The notes below the pieces were generated by a model that ran no database searches, was not told where the DNA came from, and was given only the letters and a program-made list of their open reading frames with translations. A DNA stretch of 64,000 bases from Ancistrus triradiatus. Lineage: Eukaryota; Chordata; Actinopteri; Siluriformes; Loricariidae. The stretch lies in the NCBI GenBank assembly GCA_025084515.1, contig JAJAGP010000047.1, forward strand, positions 1,032,876 to 1,096,875, written 5' to 3'. Both the position numbers and the translations under genes were made by a program. Each line of letters opens with the position of its first letter. The first letter of the stretch is position 1. Below are positions 45,251 to 57,974 of the stretch, piece after piece.

Positions 45251-45690
45251 ACTCACTGATCACTTTATTAGGTACATCTCCTTGATTCTACATTCATTGT
45301 CCATTGTGTCAGTTCCACTTACCATATAGATACACAATTATAGAGGGCAGTCCATCTGTTTCTCTAAATACTTTGTTCGTCCTCTTTACTCTGTTCTCTA
45401 ATGATCAGGACCCCCACAGTATCACCACAGATCAGGTACTATCTGGGTGGTAGATCATTCTCAGCACTGCAGTGACATTGACATGGTGGACATGGTGGTC
45501 GTGGTGGTAGTGTGTGTTGTGCTTGTACAAATAAACCAGACACAGCAAATTTGCAGCAACTGCGTGAAGCTATCCTTTCAATATGAAACCAAAATCTCTG
45601 GAGAATGTTTCTAGCACCTTGTTGAATCCACGTCACGAAGATTTAAGTAAGTTCTGAAAGCAACCCGGTACTACAAAGGTGATTAATCCA
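45251..45690. mobile_element. non-autonomous DNA element ending in Tc1-like transposase 3' end
   Basis: Starts "actcactgatcactttatta". Its middle (45335-45530) matches in reverse the copies at 16865-17060 and 21519-21665. The end (45541-45680) matches the transposase C-terminus region of the element at 47287-48440. It is a composite or deletion derivative. Confidence 0.55.
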
Positions 45691-46044
45691 TCCAATGGTC
45701 TATTATTTTACCTTCACGCTAACCTTCTGTATCATTCGCGTTCTTTGTAAGACAGGCACCAAATCAATATCAGTACAGCAAGATATCTGCGCAAACCTCC
45801 TGATCCTATAAAATGTCTCACATCTTAATGTCATGTTATAATAAAATCATCCTCTCTGCCCTTCTGCCATTGAACCTGTAAGTGAAAGCGGAAGTTAAGG
45901 TAACATTAGCATTATTTAGTGTGACCAGGGATTAATTACAAATGACTTCCCTCTTACATAACATTTAAATATTACCATACAATCATATCTAATGTCAGGA
46001 AATGTTTTAAAACTACTGTACCAGAATGACCAGCAGCTCGGCGT

Positions 46045-46100
46045 GTTGACTTACTCAGCCAGTGCGCATGTGCCGAAAGTGCTCACTTTTGATTGGTTTA
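46045..46100 (-). promoter_or_regulatory. fastkd3: candidate fastkd3 promoter: NRF1-like and CCAAT sites
   Basis: TGCGCATGTGCC at 46063-46074 is one base off the NRF1 palindrome (TGCGCATGCGC). An inverted CCAAT box (ATTGG at 46092-46096) lies just upstream on the gene's strand. A GTAAGT donor follows at 46054-46049. NRF1 drives many nuclear genes for mitochondrial proteins, which suits fastkd3. The position about 1 kb above the start exon, with no other gene nearby, supports the call, but it is inference. Confidence 0.4.
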
Positions 46101-46414
46101 AAGATACCAACGTAGGCCGAGCTGCATCCGTCCCAAACTGTATACTATATTACTATGTAGTGTGCCAAAATAGTAATCTGACACTCGTGTACTATTTAGA
46201 ACGACAGCGTGAGGTTTGGGATGATGCGTAAAGCGTTTATGCAAGGTCAATAGCAAAATTGTAGAAATATTCCAAAACGCTTTTTGTAGACGCCTTACAC
46301 AGGCGCTTTGCATATTTTTTTAGTAAACAATAATGCACGCTAGCACAACAAAGCCTGGTTGTCTAGGTGCTGGACATATATACGTATATATATGTATACA
46401 AACACACACAAACA

Positions 46415-46615
46415 CTCAAGTTAATGCTAATTTAGCATAATTAAACTAACACACATGTCTTTGGAATGTGGGAGGAAACCAGAGTAAACCCACACAGACA
46501 TGGGGAGGACATGAAGACTCCACACAGAAAGGACCCAGGCCACTCCACCCCAGGACTGCAGGACCTTCTTGCTGTGAGACAGTGGTGCTATCCACCGAGC
46601 CACTGTGCCACCCAA
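46415..46615 (+). repeat. dispersed fish repeat copy
   Basis: "tttggaatgtgggaggaaac" to "accgagccactgtgccaccc", upstream of the fastkd3 promoter region. Confidence 0.7.
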
Positions 46616-46799
46616 AAGAACAATGTAAATGAGATATTTTTTTTTATTAGAGAAGTGTAAATGTTAGTGTTTGGGTAAGTGCTTGAGCAAGACACTCAGG
46701 CTTCAGACTTCCAGTGGTCATCATCTGGTGCCAGTACAGTACATCATAACACTTATCTTCTTTTGTCTTGAGAAGTCCAGTCATGCTCGAATCATTCAG

Positions 46800-47180
46800 T
46801 GTCCGAGTTACAGAACGGGTTTTGAGTAGTGCTTTCAGGGCAGGGAGAAGCTGGTCAGTCTTTAGCCATTTTTAGTTTTGTAAGTCAGCATCAGTGTTTT
46901 AAGTCTGTTGTGGCCTGCTACAGGGAGCCAGTGAAGCTTGACTTTCTCTGTCTTCAAGAGTCCCCATAAACAACAGAAGATTAGATGTAGGTCAGGTGGC
47001 TCCGGAGGAAAGTTCATGACAGTCAGCACTCCTTGATCTTCTTTGGTCTTCAAGTAATTGCTTTGATGCTCTGAGGTGTGTTTTTTTGTCATTACCCTGC
47101 TACAAACAAACATTTTTACTAGCAGTCTTATATATGGGAAGACCTGGGAAATGTGAGTTGCCATAGTCTAGATATGACTT
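46800..47180. repeat. mixed LINE and Tc1 scraps
   Basis: "tacagggagccagtgaagct" is a LINE 3' region phrase. 46985-47110 looks like a minus-strand Tc1 segment. Heavily decayed; limits are rough. Confidence 0.4.
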
Positions 47181-47286
47181 GGTGGGTAGTGGTGAACCAG
47201 TCTTGGGCTAACAAACAGAAGGCTATATGGTGAGTCCTTAAGCTAAACTCATAATGGTCAGTTGTTTGGATTATACCTTTTAAGAT

Positions 47287-48440
47287 TACACCCACTGGCC
47301 ACTTTATTAGGAACAATTGTTCAACTGCTTGTTTATAACGTAAATATCTAATCAGGCAATCACATGGAAGCAACTCAATGCATTTAGGCATTGATCCAGA
47401 TGACCTGCTGAAGTTCAAACCGAGCATCAGAATGAGGAAAAAGGGTAATTTAAGTGACTTAGAACATGGCATGGATGTTGGTGCTACACGAGCTGGTCTG
47501 AGTATTTCAGAAACTGCTGATCTACTGGGATTTTCACACACAGACATCTATAGGGTTTACAGAGAATGGTTTGAAAAAGAGAAAATATCCAGTGTGTGAC
47601 AGTTCTCTGGGTATAAATGCCTTGTTGGTCAGAGGAAAATGGCTAGACTGATTCGCATTGATAGAAAGGCGACAGTAAGTCACATAACCACTGGTTACAA
47701 CCAAAGTGTGCAGAAGAGCATCTCTGTAAGCAAAACATGTCACACCTTGATGCAGATGGGCTACAGCACCAGATGACCACACCAGGTGCCACTCCTGTGA
47801 ACTACGGCTACAATTCATAGGGGCATTCCAAAATTGTGCAATAGTACTTTGGAAAAAATTATTCTGTGACGTTTGGATGGTAGGGTCAGAATTTAGCATA
47901 AAAAAACATGAAAGCCTGGATCCATCCTGCCCTGTATAAATGGTTCAGGCTGTTGCTGGTGGTGTAATGGTGTGGGGGATATATTCTAGGCACGCTTTGG
48001 GCCGCTTAATATAAATTGGGCATTGTTTAAACACCACAGCCTACCTGTGTATTGTTGCTGACCATGTCCATTCCAAGTGTACCATCTTCTGATGGCCACT
48101 TCCAGCAGGATAACGCATCATGTCACAAAGGTCAAATCATCTCCAACTGGTTTACTGAACATGACAGTAAGTTCACTGTATTAAAATGGCCTCAACAGTC
48201 ACCAGATCTCAACCCAATGGAGCATCCAATCGGATGTGATGGAATGAAATGGAAGATTCGCATCATGGGTCTGCAGCCGACAAATTTGCGGTAACTGCAT
48301 GATGCTATCGTGTTAGTATGGACCAACATCTCTGGGGAATGTTTCCAGCACCTTGTTAAATCTATGGCACAATAAATTAAGGCAGTCGTGAAGGGGGTCC
48401 AACCAGGTACAAGCAAGCTGTACCTACTAAAGTGGCTTGT
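47287..48440 (+). mobile_element. Tc1-like element, transposase decayed
   Basis: Starts "cactggccactttattagga". N-terminal HTH in MRKKGNLSDLEHGMDVGATR (47423 on), then "gcttgggtg.."-type decay with stops. The DDE end is visible as FQQDNASCHKGQI (about 48103) and SPDLNPMEH (about 48200). The right end of the terminal repeat is only partly kept ("acctactaaagtggc", 48421-48435). Confidence 0.75.
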
Positions 48441-48729
48441 AAGTATATATTACTTTATATTATACTCTATATTATATTTGCTAAAACACCCAAAGAGGGA
48501 TGGGTCTCAAAGGCAAGCAATGAGAGATTTTACAAGACTAGTCTGCACATACTTTTGTGGTGATGTTTCATATTACATCATCCTGTGATGGACTGGCACT
48601 CTGTCCGTATACATCTGTCTGCACGCAGTGAAGTCTGGATTGGACTCCACACCGCCCCTGACTGGGTTAAGTGGGGGTTAAATACAATACTTTGCTAAAC
48701 CTTTATATGAAGTTCTGGAGCAGAGTCCT

Positions 48730-48895
48730 AAAAATTATATCCAAATCATTCGTCCCTCAAAGAATTGGAAGATGATCTTAAAGAATGGTCCAACATCTCA
48801 TCCCAATCCACTCAGGACTGGTATGGCAGCATTTCAAGAAGGATTAAAGCTGTTCTCAGACAAGGGTGGGTCTGCTCCTTAAGAGTTTGATTTAT
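48730..48895 (+). pseudogene. C-terminal scrap of a Tc1-like transposase
   Basis: Translates to LKEWSNISSQSTQDWYGSIS followed by RRIKAVLRQGW, the usual last segment of Tc1 transposases. Nothing upstream belongs to it. Confidence 0.45.
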
Positions 48896-49429
48896 TATTG
48901 TTTTCTGTTACCCTGTCTATACTGTGATGCTTGTATGACATTTATTTTGACCTTCAGTGAAAGACATTCACAAACTCACACAGAATTTAGTGTCAGAGGA
49001 CTTAAAGCTTTAATGGGGCATTAAAAATAACATTTAATTTGAGGTTTTATTACCCTTCTGAGTAAATATTGTTCCATAAACACCTTATACCTCTTCTACA
49101 GATGTTATTGCTGACCATCTCTACAGGCCCAGCCCATCACTACAGAAGCAGCGTCTCTTCACTCTGGCTGAGGCAAGTTTGTACAGGACGGAATTGGGAA
49201 CGCTGCAGCCCCCATGCCTTGGTGTAATCTTAAGTCATGTAAGAGTTACCTGTACATACAATGAGTTCAGTAAATACTGCTGTGAGAACATCCATAGTAG
49301 GAATTAGATCAGTGCCTGAAATTATTTAGAAACAACTGCAAACTACAGGGAATTCACATCACAGACCTCCTGAGACAAATCCACCCTTTTAATGATCTTC
49401 ATTCAAAAGGCAAGGACAGCAGATGGCAC

Positions 49430-50048
49430 TACAATTAAGTAATTTATTGGAAAAAAGTTCATATCTATAAAATGTAAAAATTTCACCAGATTAGGACATA
49501 ACAGCAGAGGTTCCTGTTTCAGCCCACCACCATTTCACATTTAAACAGTTTGAAAGCACTGAGATATTGACCATTAGGTCTGAGACTTATGTGCAGTACT
49601 GCTGCATCAAATATATTCCTGTTGAGTTAAATTAAAGGTACACTTTATTGGGAAAGGAAATCTAGAGAGGCCTAAACAATCATGAATATAATAATCTAGA
49701 CACTATCATGAATAAGGTTTTAAAGTGAAGATATCCAAAATGAATCCATTAACCCCACTACAAGGGATAAATAATACAACAATAAAAATAACCGTGCATA
49801 TAAAGGACAAATTCAACTACAGGTAACAACCACTTATCAAACATCCTAAGGTGTTACGTGATTTGACGTTCATCTAGACACCCTTTCCCCGCCAAAGATT
49901 ACCTTGAAAGAAAACACAAACAGAGCAGCTTGACTAATTTGAGAGTGGCAGCTTTTTCAAAAGGTTTCCAGAAACACGAGATAACGACTCAGACTGAGAA
50001 GTTTAAAAGTGGAAGGAGGGGCTAAACAATGCAGAGAGGCTTCTGTAT
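49430..50048 (-). other. myl12: myl12 3' UTR
   Basis: The TAG stop lies at 50051-50049 on minus. Minus-strand AATAAA signals occur at 49644-49649 and 49443-49448. The sequence between carries no recognisable repeat, as expected of a 3' UTR of about 0.4-0.6 kb. Confidence 0.6.
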
Positions 50049-53000
50049 CTAATCGTCCTTGTCTTTGGCTCCATGTTTAAGAATGCGTGTGAACTCCACA
50101 TAGTTGAAGTTATTCTTCTTGTCAATTGGAGCCTCCCTGAAGAGCTCATCAACTTCCTCGTCTGTGAAGCGGTCTCCCATAGTAGTCAGAAGTTCCCGCA
50201 GGTAGTCTTCCTGAATAAAGCCTGAAGGTAGAGAATGGATAAAAATGCTAGTACAAAAGTTTCTGCTTTACCAGACAAGCCATCAAGCTAATCGTTGATA
50301 ACGAATCTCTCAAGTTCCTCATCCCTCAGTGAAATCACCATGTGACACCGTGTATGCACTGAACTAGGCAACTCTGCAAATAGTAAAAATCACTATAGAC
50401 AACATGCATCACAATAATTTGTTTGGCCAAGTTTTCAGCAGTAAATCACCATATTGTGGGGGGAGGGAAAAAAAAAAAAAAAAAAAAAAAAGAGTTCAAA
50501 GATTTCTTGACCCAACATTTGCAAAATACAGTTATAATTTAACAAGGTAAATTAATAGCTAGTATCAGGGACGTTTCTGCAGAGACCAGTACTATATTTT
50601 TCTACATACAATTTCCAAGTCTGTCCATTTCCCCACACAGACTGCAGAAGTAGTATATTTGGCAACCTATTTTAGCATTTTTGTTTACATCCAACCAAGA
50701 AAATTGACACCAACCATGATTGATTAACTAGTGGACAATCTTGACAGGGTTAATCATTCAGGCCCTGAATGATTTGAGTGCAGCAACAAATGTTTACTTG
50801 AAACTGTCCAGGAGCATAGCAGAATTTTAGTTCAGAGTTGATTTTTTACCACATATATTAAAAATTTCAATATACAGTTATGCTACCATGTTTTCTTCCT
50901 AACAAGACTGCGATTCTCTTGTCTGTCAGCCAGTGTTGCAAGAGTTCGCTTGTACTACCTCGTCATTCAGACGTGAATAAGACAAATTTGTTTCCTATTA
51001 TAATTCTTAAGACCTTTAAAGCAAACAGATGTTGTTGGGATGGACGTTAAACAGCACATACTCATACTTAGTGCTGATGTTGTGAAAGTAAAGGGAGATG
51101 CTGTCACAGCATCAGAGTCAGGTTTAATGATGTGGCTAAAAACACCTGTGATGGACCTGAAGCAATGACTTACTCATTCAGTCTTTAATTTATCCAAAGC
51201 TTTCTCCAAATACAGTTCATAATCACTGACAAAAGGCAGACTGTGCAAATTAATATAAATAAATTACCTTTAAAACAACTTAAGTGGTTATGCCAAGGGA
51301 ATAAGACATACTAAGTTCTCAGCATTACAGTGAATTATTCAAATAACCATACTGAATAGCTTAGAAATCTTAACTTGAACATTCCAGTGTTTTTTTTTTT
51401 TAAATCTTACCCACATGTGTACTCGCTTTAAGTGTTCTCTTTTCAGGTGCTTTATCACAAGTCATGTTACAACCAGCCATGTTGCCATCATTCATGCAAC
51501 GCTAACATTACAGATGGCTGTAGACTCCTTTCCTTAACCAAGCTTAGGTCATGTCATTGCAGACATGTTGAGGCATACTTCACTGGGTAATGAGCTGTGG
51601 CTGCTGTGCCACATTACCTGCCATGAGCAAACATTACAAAAAGCTTAAAGGGTTAGATTAGTGGGATTTATAGAGACCATTTCAATAAAGTTACTATGCG
51701 TGTCCATGCCTAAAATTTCTGGTCATGGTATATTCAAGCTTAGAACTGGAAATAAACAAAAACTAATGAAATAGCTCAAGTTCTGGCACTGTCCAAAGCG
51801 ATGGATTAACCGATCAGAACATTGCTGATGAAGTAGGCAGCAGGTAGTTGTTTTTTATTTGCAGATCTTATCAAATCTTCATTGTATAATCAGACAGAGG
51901 ACATGTACAGTCTGTCATAGATTTTATGGGAATCATCTCAGTGTCCTCTCACACTGAAAAACCAGCTTTACTCTCATGTATCGTTACCTAGCCCGTACAG
52001 TGTGCGTTTAAGACATAAATGACGTTGGTAACTCACTTATTTCTCCATCTGGTTGTCATTAGCCAATGTTAGCAATGCATGATTTTGACAACAACGCTGC
52101 TATTTATCAGATACGTAATAAGGTCCTGTATTATTGCTGACATGTAAATAATCTTTTTAATCGCCAAGTAAATTTACAGTTATTTCATTATGCGACATTG
52201 CATATACATCGACTTACCTAAGATAAAATGTGCTGTATTCAGTTTCCCCCAATAGTCAGCCTTCTTACTTTATTATGGTAATCTGAGGGGTTTGCTGCTT
52301 TTTGTTTTTAATAATTATGGCCCTAATTGAGTTATGTTTACATACTTTTACTATTTCAAGCCAAGTAAATTCTGGTTTACAAAAAAGAGCATGTAAATTC
52401 TGGTTAACAAGTTTAAAATGGTATAAATCAAGTGGTAGTTTGAAATATACTTACCAGTTCCCTCCTCGTCAAAACAGGCGAAGGCATTGCGGATGACATC
52501 CTCGGGGTCAGTGCCATTCAGTTTCTCTCCGAACATGGTGAGGAACATTGTGAAATTAATGGGGCCAGGAGCTTCAACCATCATTGCCTCCAAATATGCA
52601 TCTGTTGGGTTCTTTCCTGAACAGTAAATGAAGAGGAAAAATCAGAGCCAGGAGTAGAATAGTGTGACATGTTAACACCACGGGGAACATACAACAAGTT
52701 GTTTATCATAGTACCAACACAGGATGGATGCACGCACACAAACACACACTAACTAAGGGGGGATTACACAAACATAACATTAACAATATAATAAAATCCC
52801 TCCAAATTACATATGTTTGTTAGCCAGCATGAACTGTGCTGATGTTTAGAAGATTTCTAAATTGAGCAACGCTTATTATTTTTATATTTAACCAAATTAT
52901 TCTGGTATTTGGATATAGACGGAAAAGTTTCTTGCATGGGACTTCTGTCGCAACTCACGAATTACGAACTTGATCATTCAATTATTACATGCATGAGAGC

Positions 53001-53876
53001 TGTTCTGTTAATAAGTGTTTAATTTATCAAATGTGTATCAGACACATCTGGCTAATATCAAGTTTGTTTTGTGTTAGTATCAGTGCCAGTGCCGATCTGA
53101 TCCAGAGTATCGGATCATGCATTAGTTATATGACAGCAGGGTGTCATCCAGGGATGGGGCTGTGTACAAATTCCACTTTGATGTATTGTCATAGATCACG
53201 TTTGTAGGGGTAAGGGTTTAATGCTACTATTCCATTTCCGTTTTTTATAGGGCATCAAACAGTGAAATGTCTCATCACTGTGCTTATATTACTGTATTTT
53301 TAATGGTTTTAAAGTCAGTTTCTTAAAAACTTCTGCTAAAAATATTGTACCAATGCCACCACACCTAATCAGCATGAGCATAATGACATAATGATTCCGG
53401 TATTTAGCTACACACTACAGGAGGACTACACCCAATACAAAACTTGTATACTCATTCCCCCACCCAACAAGGAACAGCCAAGCACATAAAATAAAAACCC
53501 TTCATGAAATAAAACATTTATGGTTAATTAATCACAACATACACAAAAGCCAAGATGTAACACCCAACTTTGTTTGTGACAAAAAGTAAAATAAACAAAA
53601 GTACTGCTAATCAATTTTGTATACATATACAGTTTGAACAGAGTCAGGGAAAGCAGCCCATGCCAGTTGCTACAGCGGAGTCTTACCAAGAGATGCCAGC
53701 ATATCATGCAGATCCTCCTTGTCAACAAAGCCATCACGATTCTGGTCGATCATGTTGAAGGCTTCTTTGAACTCCTGGATCTGGGACTGGTCAAACATGG
53801 CAAAGACGTTGGAGGTAGCGCGCTGAGGGCGCTTCCTGGTGGTCTTGGCCTTTGCACGACACGCTTTGCTCGACAT
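50049..53876 (-). CDS. myl12: myosin regulatory light chain 12 (non-muscle/smooth type)
   Basis: Regulatory light chain of non-muscle myosin II, an EF-hand protein on the myosin neck whose phosphorylation by MLCK or ROCK switches on motor activity. Coding exons are 53876-53687, 52616-52455 and 50221-50049, total 525 nt and 174 aa (human MYL12A/B about 171-172). The switch site RPQRATSNVF is intact (Thr21/Ser22 with Met counted). The first EF-hand loop DQNRDGFVDKED is complete; the other EF-hands are degenerate, as in the family. It ends HGAKDKDD. The N-terminus has a two-residue insertion (MSSKACRAKAKTTRK) relative to human. Zebrafish has myl12.1 and myl12.2; which one this is cannot be told here. 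It lies head-to-head with myom1, as in the human 18p11 neighbourhood. Confidence 0.96.
50222..52454 (-). other. myl12: myl12 last intron
   Basis: Between the 52455 donor and the 50221 acceptor. It holds an A24 tract (50468-50491). I otherwise recognise no repeat or gene in these 2.2 kb. Confidence 0.7.
50468..50491. repeat. poly-A tract
   Basis: A24 run on + in myl12 last intron. Confidence 0.95.
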
Positions 53877-53898
53877 TTTGTCTCTGCTGTGATTTTAC
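53877..53898 (-). other. myl12: myl12 5' UTR at start of coding exon
   Basis: Minus strand: a TACTTTAG acceptor ends at 53899, then 22 nt of leader precede the ATG. This shows that a non-coding first exon lies upstream. Confidence 0.75.
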
Positions 53899-54439
53899 CT
53901 AAAGTATAAAAAGACAATAATCAGATGGCAAATTACTTAATGTCACAATGTATCCTTATAACACTTTTGTGAGAAGTTAATATGCATTTTTTTAGCAGCA
54001 ATGCTAATGTAATGATGTGAAATACAACAACAGTCATGTGAACTTTGTGGAAAATAAGCTTAATCATACAGTAAGATAAATCTAAGCTTTCAGTTGCTTT
54101 ATTCAATGAAAAAACAAAAACACTTTGAACAACCTCTTCCTACTGCTAACATCAGGCCTTCTCCTATAATGATGACACTTGAGAATACAGAGCAAACGAA
54201 CTACCCTATTACTCATTATGTGGAATTCACTCATCATAAACACACAGCTGTCCCAACACTTAGTCTCGTCATCAGACAAAAGGAGGACAATGTGATCACA
54301 ATTGTGTCATCAATAGTTATAACCGAATACACCAGAAGTTTTGAATAACCTACCCCAAAAACTAATGCAACTGTCCTACATTCCACCAATGCAAGTACAT
54401 AGAGATCGATCATCTGTAATTATTACCAACATGGATATA

Positions 54440-55440
54440 CATTGAAGACATAACCATGACACACAATATAAAAAATATGCAAGAATTATGGAATCGCCAC
54501 AAGTACAGGATGTTCCCCCAGTGTTTTTTTACTTCGGAACAAATCACAGATGTGTTTGTTTAATAGCTGCACATTCTGGCTTCATGAAGCATACCCCAAA
54601 CAAATGTTATCACTTTAATTAATTTGCCCCCCAGATCAAGTAGAAAGGAAAAATATGAAATGACTCAATGCTGAGGAACAACATGGAATCTTGTAATATG
54701 CAATTCTAAAACAAATGGTAATGAGTTGTTGGACTTGACTACTTGAAATAAAACATTTCCCCAAATAATAGGGATGTCAATAAAAATTGAAAGAATATAA
54801 AACTCTACAGAAGGTAACCCAGCATGGAGTATTTAAAATGTTGGTTGTTCCCAGTATAAAATTTGTTACAAGTATAAACAATATGGGAAGGTTCATATGG
54901 GTAGACCAACGAAGATGGGATAGAAAACTCAAACCAATATCCCTTGAAAACACAATGCACAACAAAGCAAACAAAAAGCAAACAAGTAGAAACAGGAGCC
55001 AATGTTTGTAACAGAACTGCATATAGAAAAGCCTAATAAACAGCAACTCAGTGGCTAAAGAGAATAATGGACTGTGGATGATTGGATGAAAGTAATACAT
55101 GTTGTCCAAATTGGGCAAAGAACTGAAGCTGGAACTTTTGTCTGGTGGTGTTTTAATGAAACACAAAGACGATAGCCTAAATCAAAAATGTCCCTCTCAT
55201 TTATGATATAGGATTGCATGTCAGGTAAAGGACCAGGAGATATGGAAATCATTACCTCAACAGTCAATGCACACGTGTACATTGACATTTTTTGGACATT
55301 TATCTCATTCCACCGATAGAAAATGGGTTCAGTGATTATGTCATTAGAAAGAAAAAGAATATCAACTCAACAACATGGCTAGCAGACATTCCAGATCTCA
55401 ACCTGATTGAGAATCTATAGCCCCAACCTTTTTAAAAATT
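54440..55440 (+). pseudogene. Tc1-like element relic
   Basis: Head "atggaatcgccac" and "aatagctgcacattctggct" matches the fragment at 10896-11060. Later 55065-55440 keeps DDE-region wording ("gctggaacttttgtctggt", "ttgcatgtcaggtaaagg"). In myl12 intron 1. Confidence 0.6.
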
Positions 55441-55521
55441 AGTTCATGACAGGGATGCATCCTAGATTCCAGTTTTCTCTCCAGATTCAGACATCTGAAC
55501 TCTATTGGCTGACACAATTTG

Positions 55522-55715
55522 ATATAACATTTACAGCATTTAGCAGATGCCCTTAACCAGAGCAACTAACAATTGATACAATCTTACAATCCAAGAAATT
55601 GTGGGTTAAGGGCCTTGCTCAAGGACCCAACAGTGGCAGCTTGGCAGAGGTGGGATTTGAACCCTGGACCTTTTGGTCCATAGTCCAGTACCTTAACCGC
55701 TAGGCTACTTTAATC
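55522..55715 (-). repeat. tRNA-derived SINE
   Basis: Minus-strand copy with B box GGTTCAAATCC and head near 55700. In myl12 intron 1. Confidence 0.85.
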
Positions 55716-56810
55716 TCTTTAAAGAAAATAAAATGTAATCTCTAAAACTCAGTCTAGCACAAGGCTGCAACTAAAGCAAAAATATAAAAACCATTAGAAT
55801 GTGAAATTAAAGGCTTAAAAATAAATAATAAAAAAACAAATTCAGCCCTAATCTGCATGCCATCAATTTGTGTTTGTCTTATGAGCTAGTAACCACAATT
55901 GGTATCACATCAGAAGAGTTTAGTTTGCCAGCTATAAGACCTATAAAATTAAATTAGCCTTGCTGTGTTAACTTTCCAGACATTTGTATTCTGTACTAAC
56001 CTTATCTAGGTCAATAAAACAAACACTACCACAAACTTTATCTCCTCAACTTTGCTCTCCAGCACAACAATGACAACCCTCTTCCTGTTTAGTTCTGTTT
56101 TGAGTTGACATTAAGACAGAAAAAAAAGAATAAACCCAGTGTATTTAGTTTCGGCTCTAACAGATGCTGTACTATTCAGGAAAATGAGTTAATGTACGCA
56201 GCCAGTGTGTTTATGTTTGGCTCTATCCAAGGTGCGCATATTACAAAAAAAAACGCACGAGACCAGTGGATTTACCTTTGGCTTAAATAAAGGGGGTGCG
56301 TGAAAAGTGACGCAGTTTCCTACGTCGTATGGTTCACTGATATGATTAACGGTGTTCCACACACTGAGTGAGACAGCAACGTTAGCATGCGTTTGGTTAG
56401 GCAAAAAAAGGGGTCTGGACTACGGGTAAGAGTTTTATCAGCCTTTCTGGTGATTATTTGAGAATTGCAGCGTCGTCACACGAACATGTAGCTGCAACCA
56501 GTAAAGAAAACACCGTAACCTGACTATTCATCCAAATGTAGTCTGGAATCACACAATGCATGTTTATGTATTCACTAAGCCATTTAATATCTACCTGTTA
56601 AAACTACTGTTTACTCATCCCTCAAAATGTCTCAGTGGCTAACGCTGCTAATGCTAACGTTACATCCGGCGCCAAAGAAAAGCTCAAGTATAAACCGTAC
56701 ATACAAGAGAACCAATAAAACACAACTCATTTCGTCCTAACATACAACTAAGGAATGTATCAAACGAATTTAGGCACGAAAAATCTAAACGAAAAGCAGA
56801 AAAATAATAC

Positions 56811-56878
56811 CTGAAAGCCGACCGACTGTTCAACCACCGCCCAAAGTCCTGCTATCGGAACGGCTGCTTCCGCACAGG
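56811..56878 (-). other. myl12: candidate myl12 non-coding exon 1
   Basis: GC-rich sequence on minus, ending in TTTCAG followed by a GTATTA donor at 56810-56805. It is placed just downstream of a TATA-like CArG element. The resulting first intron would be 2.9 kb (53899-56810). Inferred from the splice donor and promoter position. Confidence 0.5.
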
Positions 56879-56899
56879 ATCTGAAGATCAGTCCAAATG

Positions 56900-56909
56900 C
56901 AAATATAGG
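56900..56909 (-). promoter_or_regulatory. myl12: CArG-like/TATA-like element of myl12
   Basis: CAAATATAGG on + (CCTATATTTG on minus) differs from the SRF consensus CCWWWWWWGG at one base. It lies about 25-30 bp upstream of the presumed transcription start, so it may serve as TATA box and SRF site. SRF control is known for cytoskeletal genes; its use here is inferred. Confidence 0.4.
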
Positions 56910-57621
56910 GGATCACACGAGAACAAACAAGTTACTAAATAATATGCATCTACAAAACAAGCTACGATCGCGACCAAACCTTTAGTTAGGTTTTAAATAT
57001 GTTTGCTTATACTTGTGTGCACTCTTATTTTAATAACAATGTATATCAGAGCAATTACGTTTATTGCCAACGCCCCCGTGTGATTTGACTTAGTTCATCC
57101 AAACACGCCTTGTGTCTGGTCTACGTAGACATTCCAAAGCATGTCCATATAAGGTGTTCGGTGTGATCCCAAATTTTCTTTCTGGATTTCTGAATTTATA
57201 GAGCCAGATAATTATATATTTTATTTAATTATATATACACACACACACACACATGCATACATCTCCTGATGCAGATAGGCCTAAAGGCCTTGCTCAAAGG
57301 CTCAAAAGTTTCAGCTTGGAACATGAAGCATTCCAATCAAAACCCATACTGATAATTCAAGGCTGGAAACAGAGATAGAGAGACACGGAAAATGGGTTAC
57401 AATAGGTGTTTTGGGCAACCCAGTAAGTTACAGAGATGGGCGACATGTGTAACAATCAAACCCCAGAAGTAATTGATTTTAAAACTGGAAAATATATTTT
57501 TACAGACAAAGAAAAATGTTCACAGTAAATGTTCTGAGCAGCAGAGTACAGAAATACATAGTAGGAATCTTGTTATAGGGACAAAGAAAATGGGTCACAT
57601 TAGAAGTTCATGAGTAGCTAA

Positions 57622-57624
<3 letters not shown>

Positions 57625-57683
<59 letters not shown>
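57625..57683. repeat. CA/TA microsatellite
   Basis: CA units to 57668, then TA units. Followed by a telomere-like block and a Tc1 end. Confidence 0.9.
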
Positions 57684-57688
57684 CACAC

Positions 57689-57718
57689 AAGGTTAGAGTT
57701 AGGGTTAGGATTAGGGGT
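57689..57718. repeat. short telomere-like TTAGGG block
   Basis: "gttagagttagggttaggat" then "taggggt": about four TTAGGG-like units, two exact. Confidence 0.6.
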
Positions 57719-57723
57719 ATATA

Positions 57724-57970
57724 TACAGTGGGGCAAAAAAGTATTTAGTCAGCCACTGATTGTGCACGTTCTCCTACCTATAAAGATGAGAAAGGTCTGG
57801 AATTTTCATCATAGGTACACTTCAACTATGAGAAAAAAAAATCCAGGAAATGACATTGTAGGATTTTTAAAGAATTTAATTGTAAATCATGGTGGGAATT
57901 AAGTATTTGGTCACCCACAAACAAGCAAGATTTCTGGCTCTCACAGACCTGTAATTTCTTCTTAAGAAAC
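57724..57970. mobile_element. partial Tc1-like element, CAGTGGGGCAAAAAAG family
   Basis: Starts TACAGTGGGGCAAAAAAGTA at 57724 and matches about 240 bp of the inverted-repeat end of the copies at 14988 and 31020. It is truncated near 57970, where another element begins. Confidence 0.85.
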
Positions 57971-57974
57971 TCGT

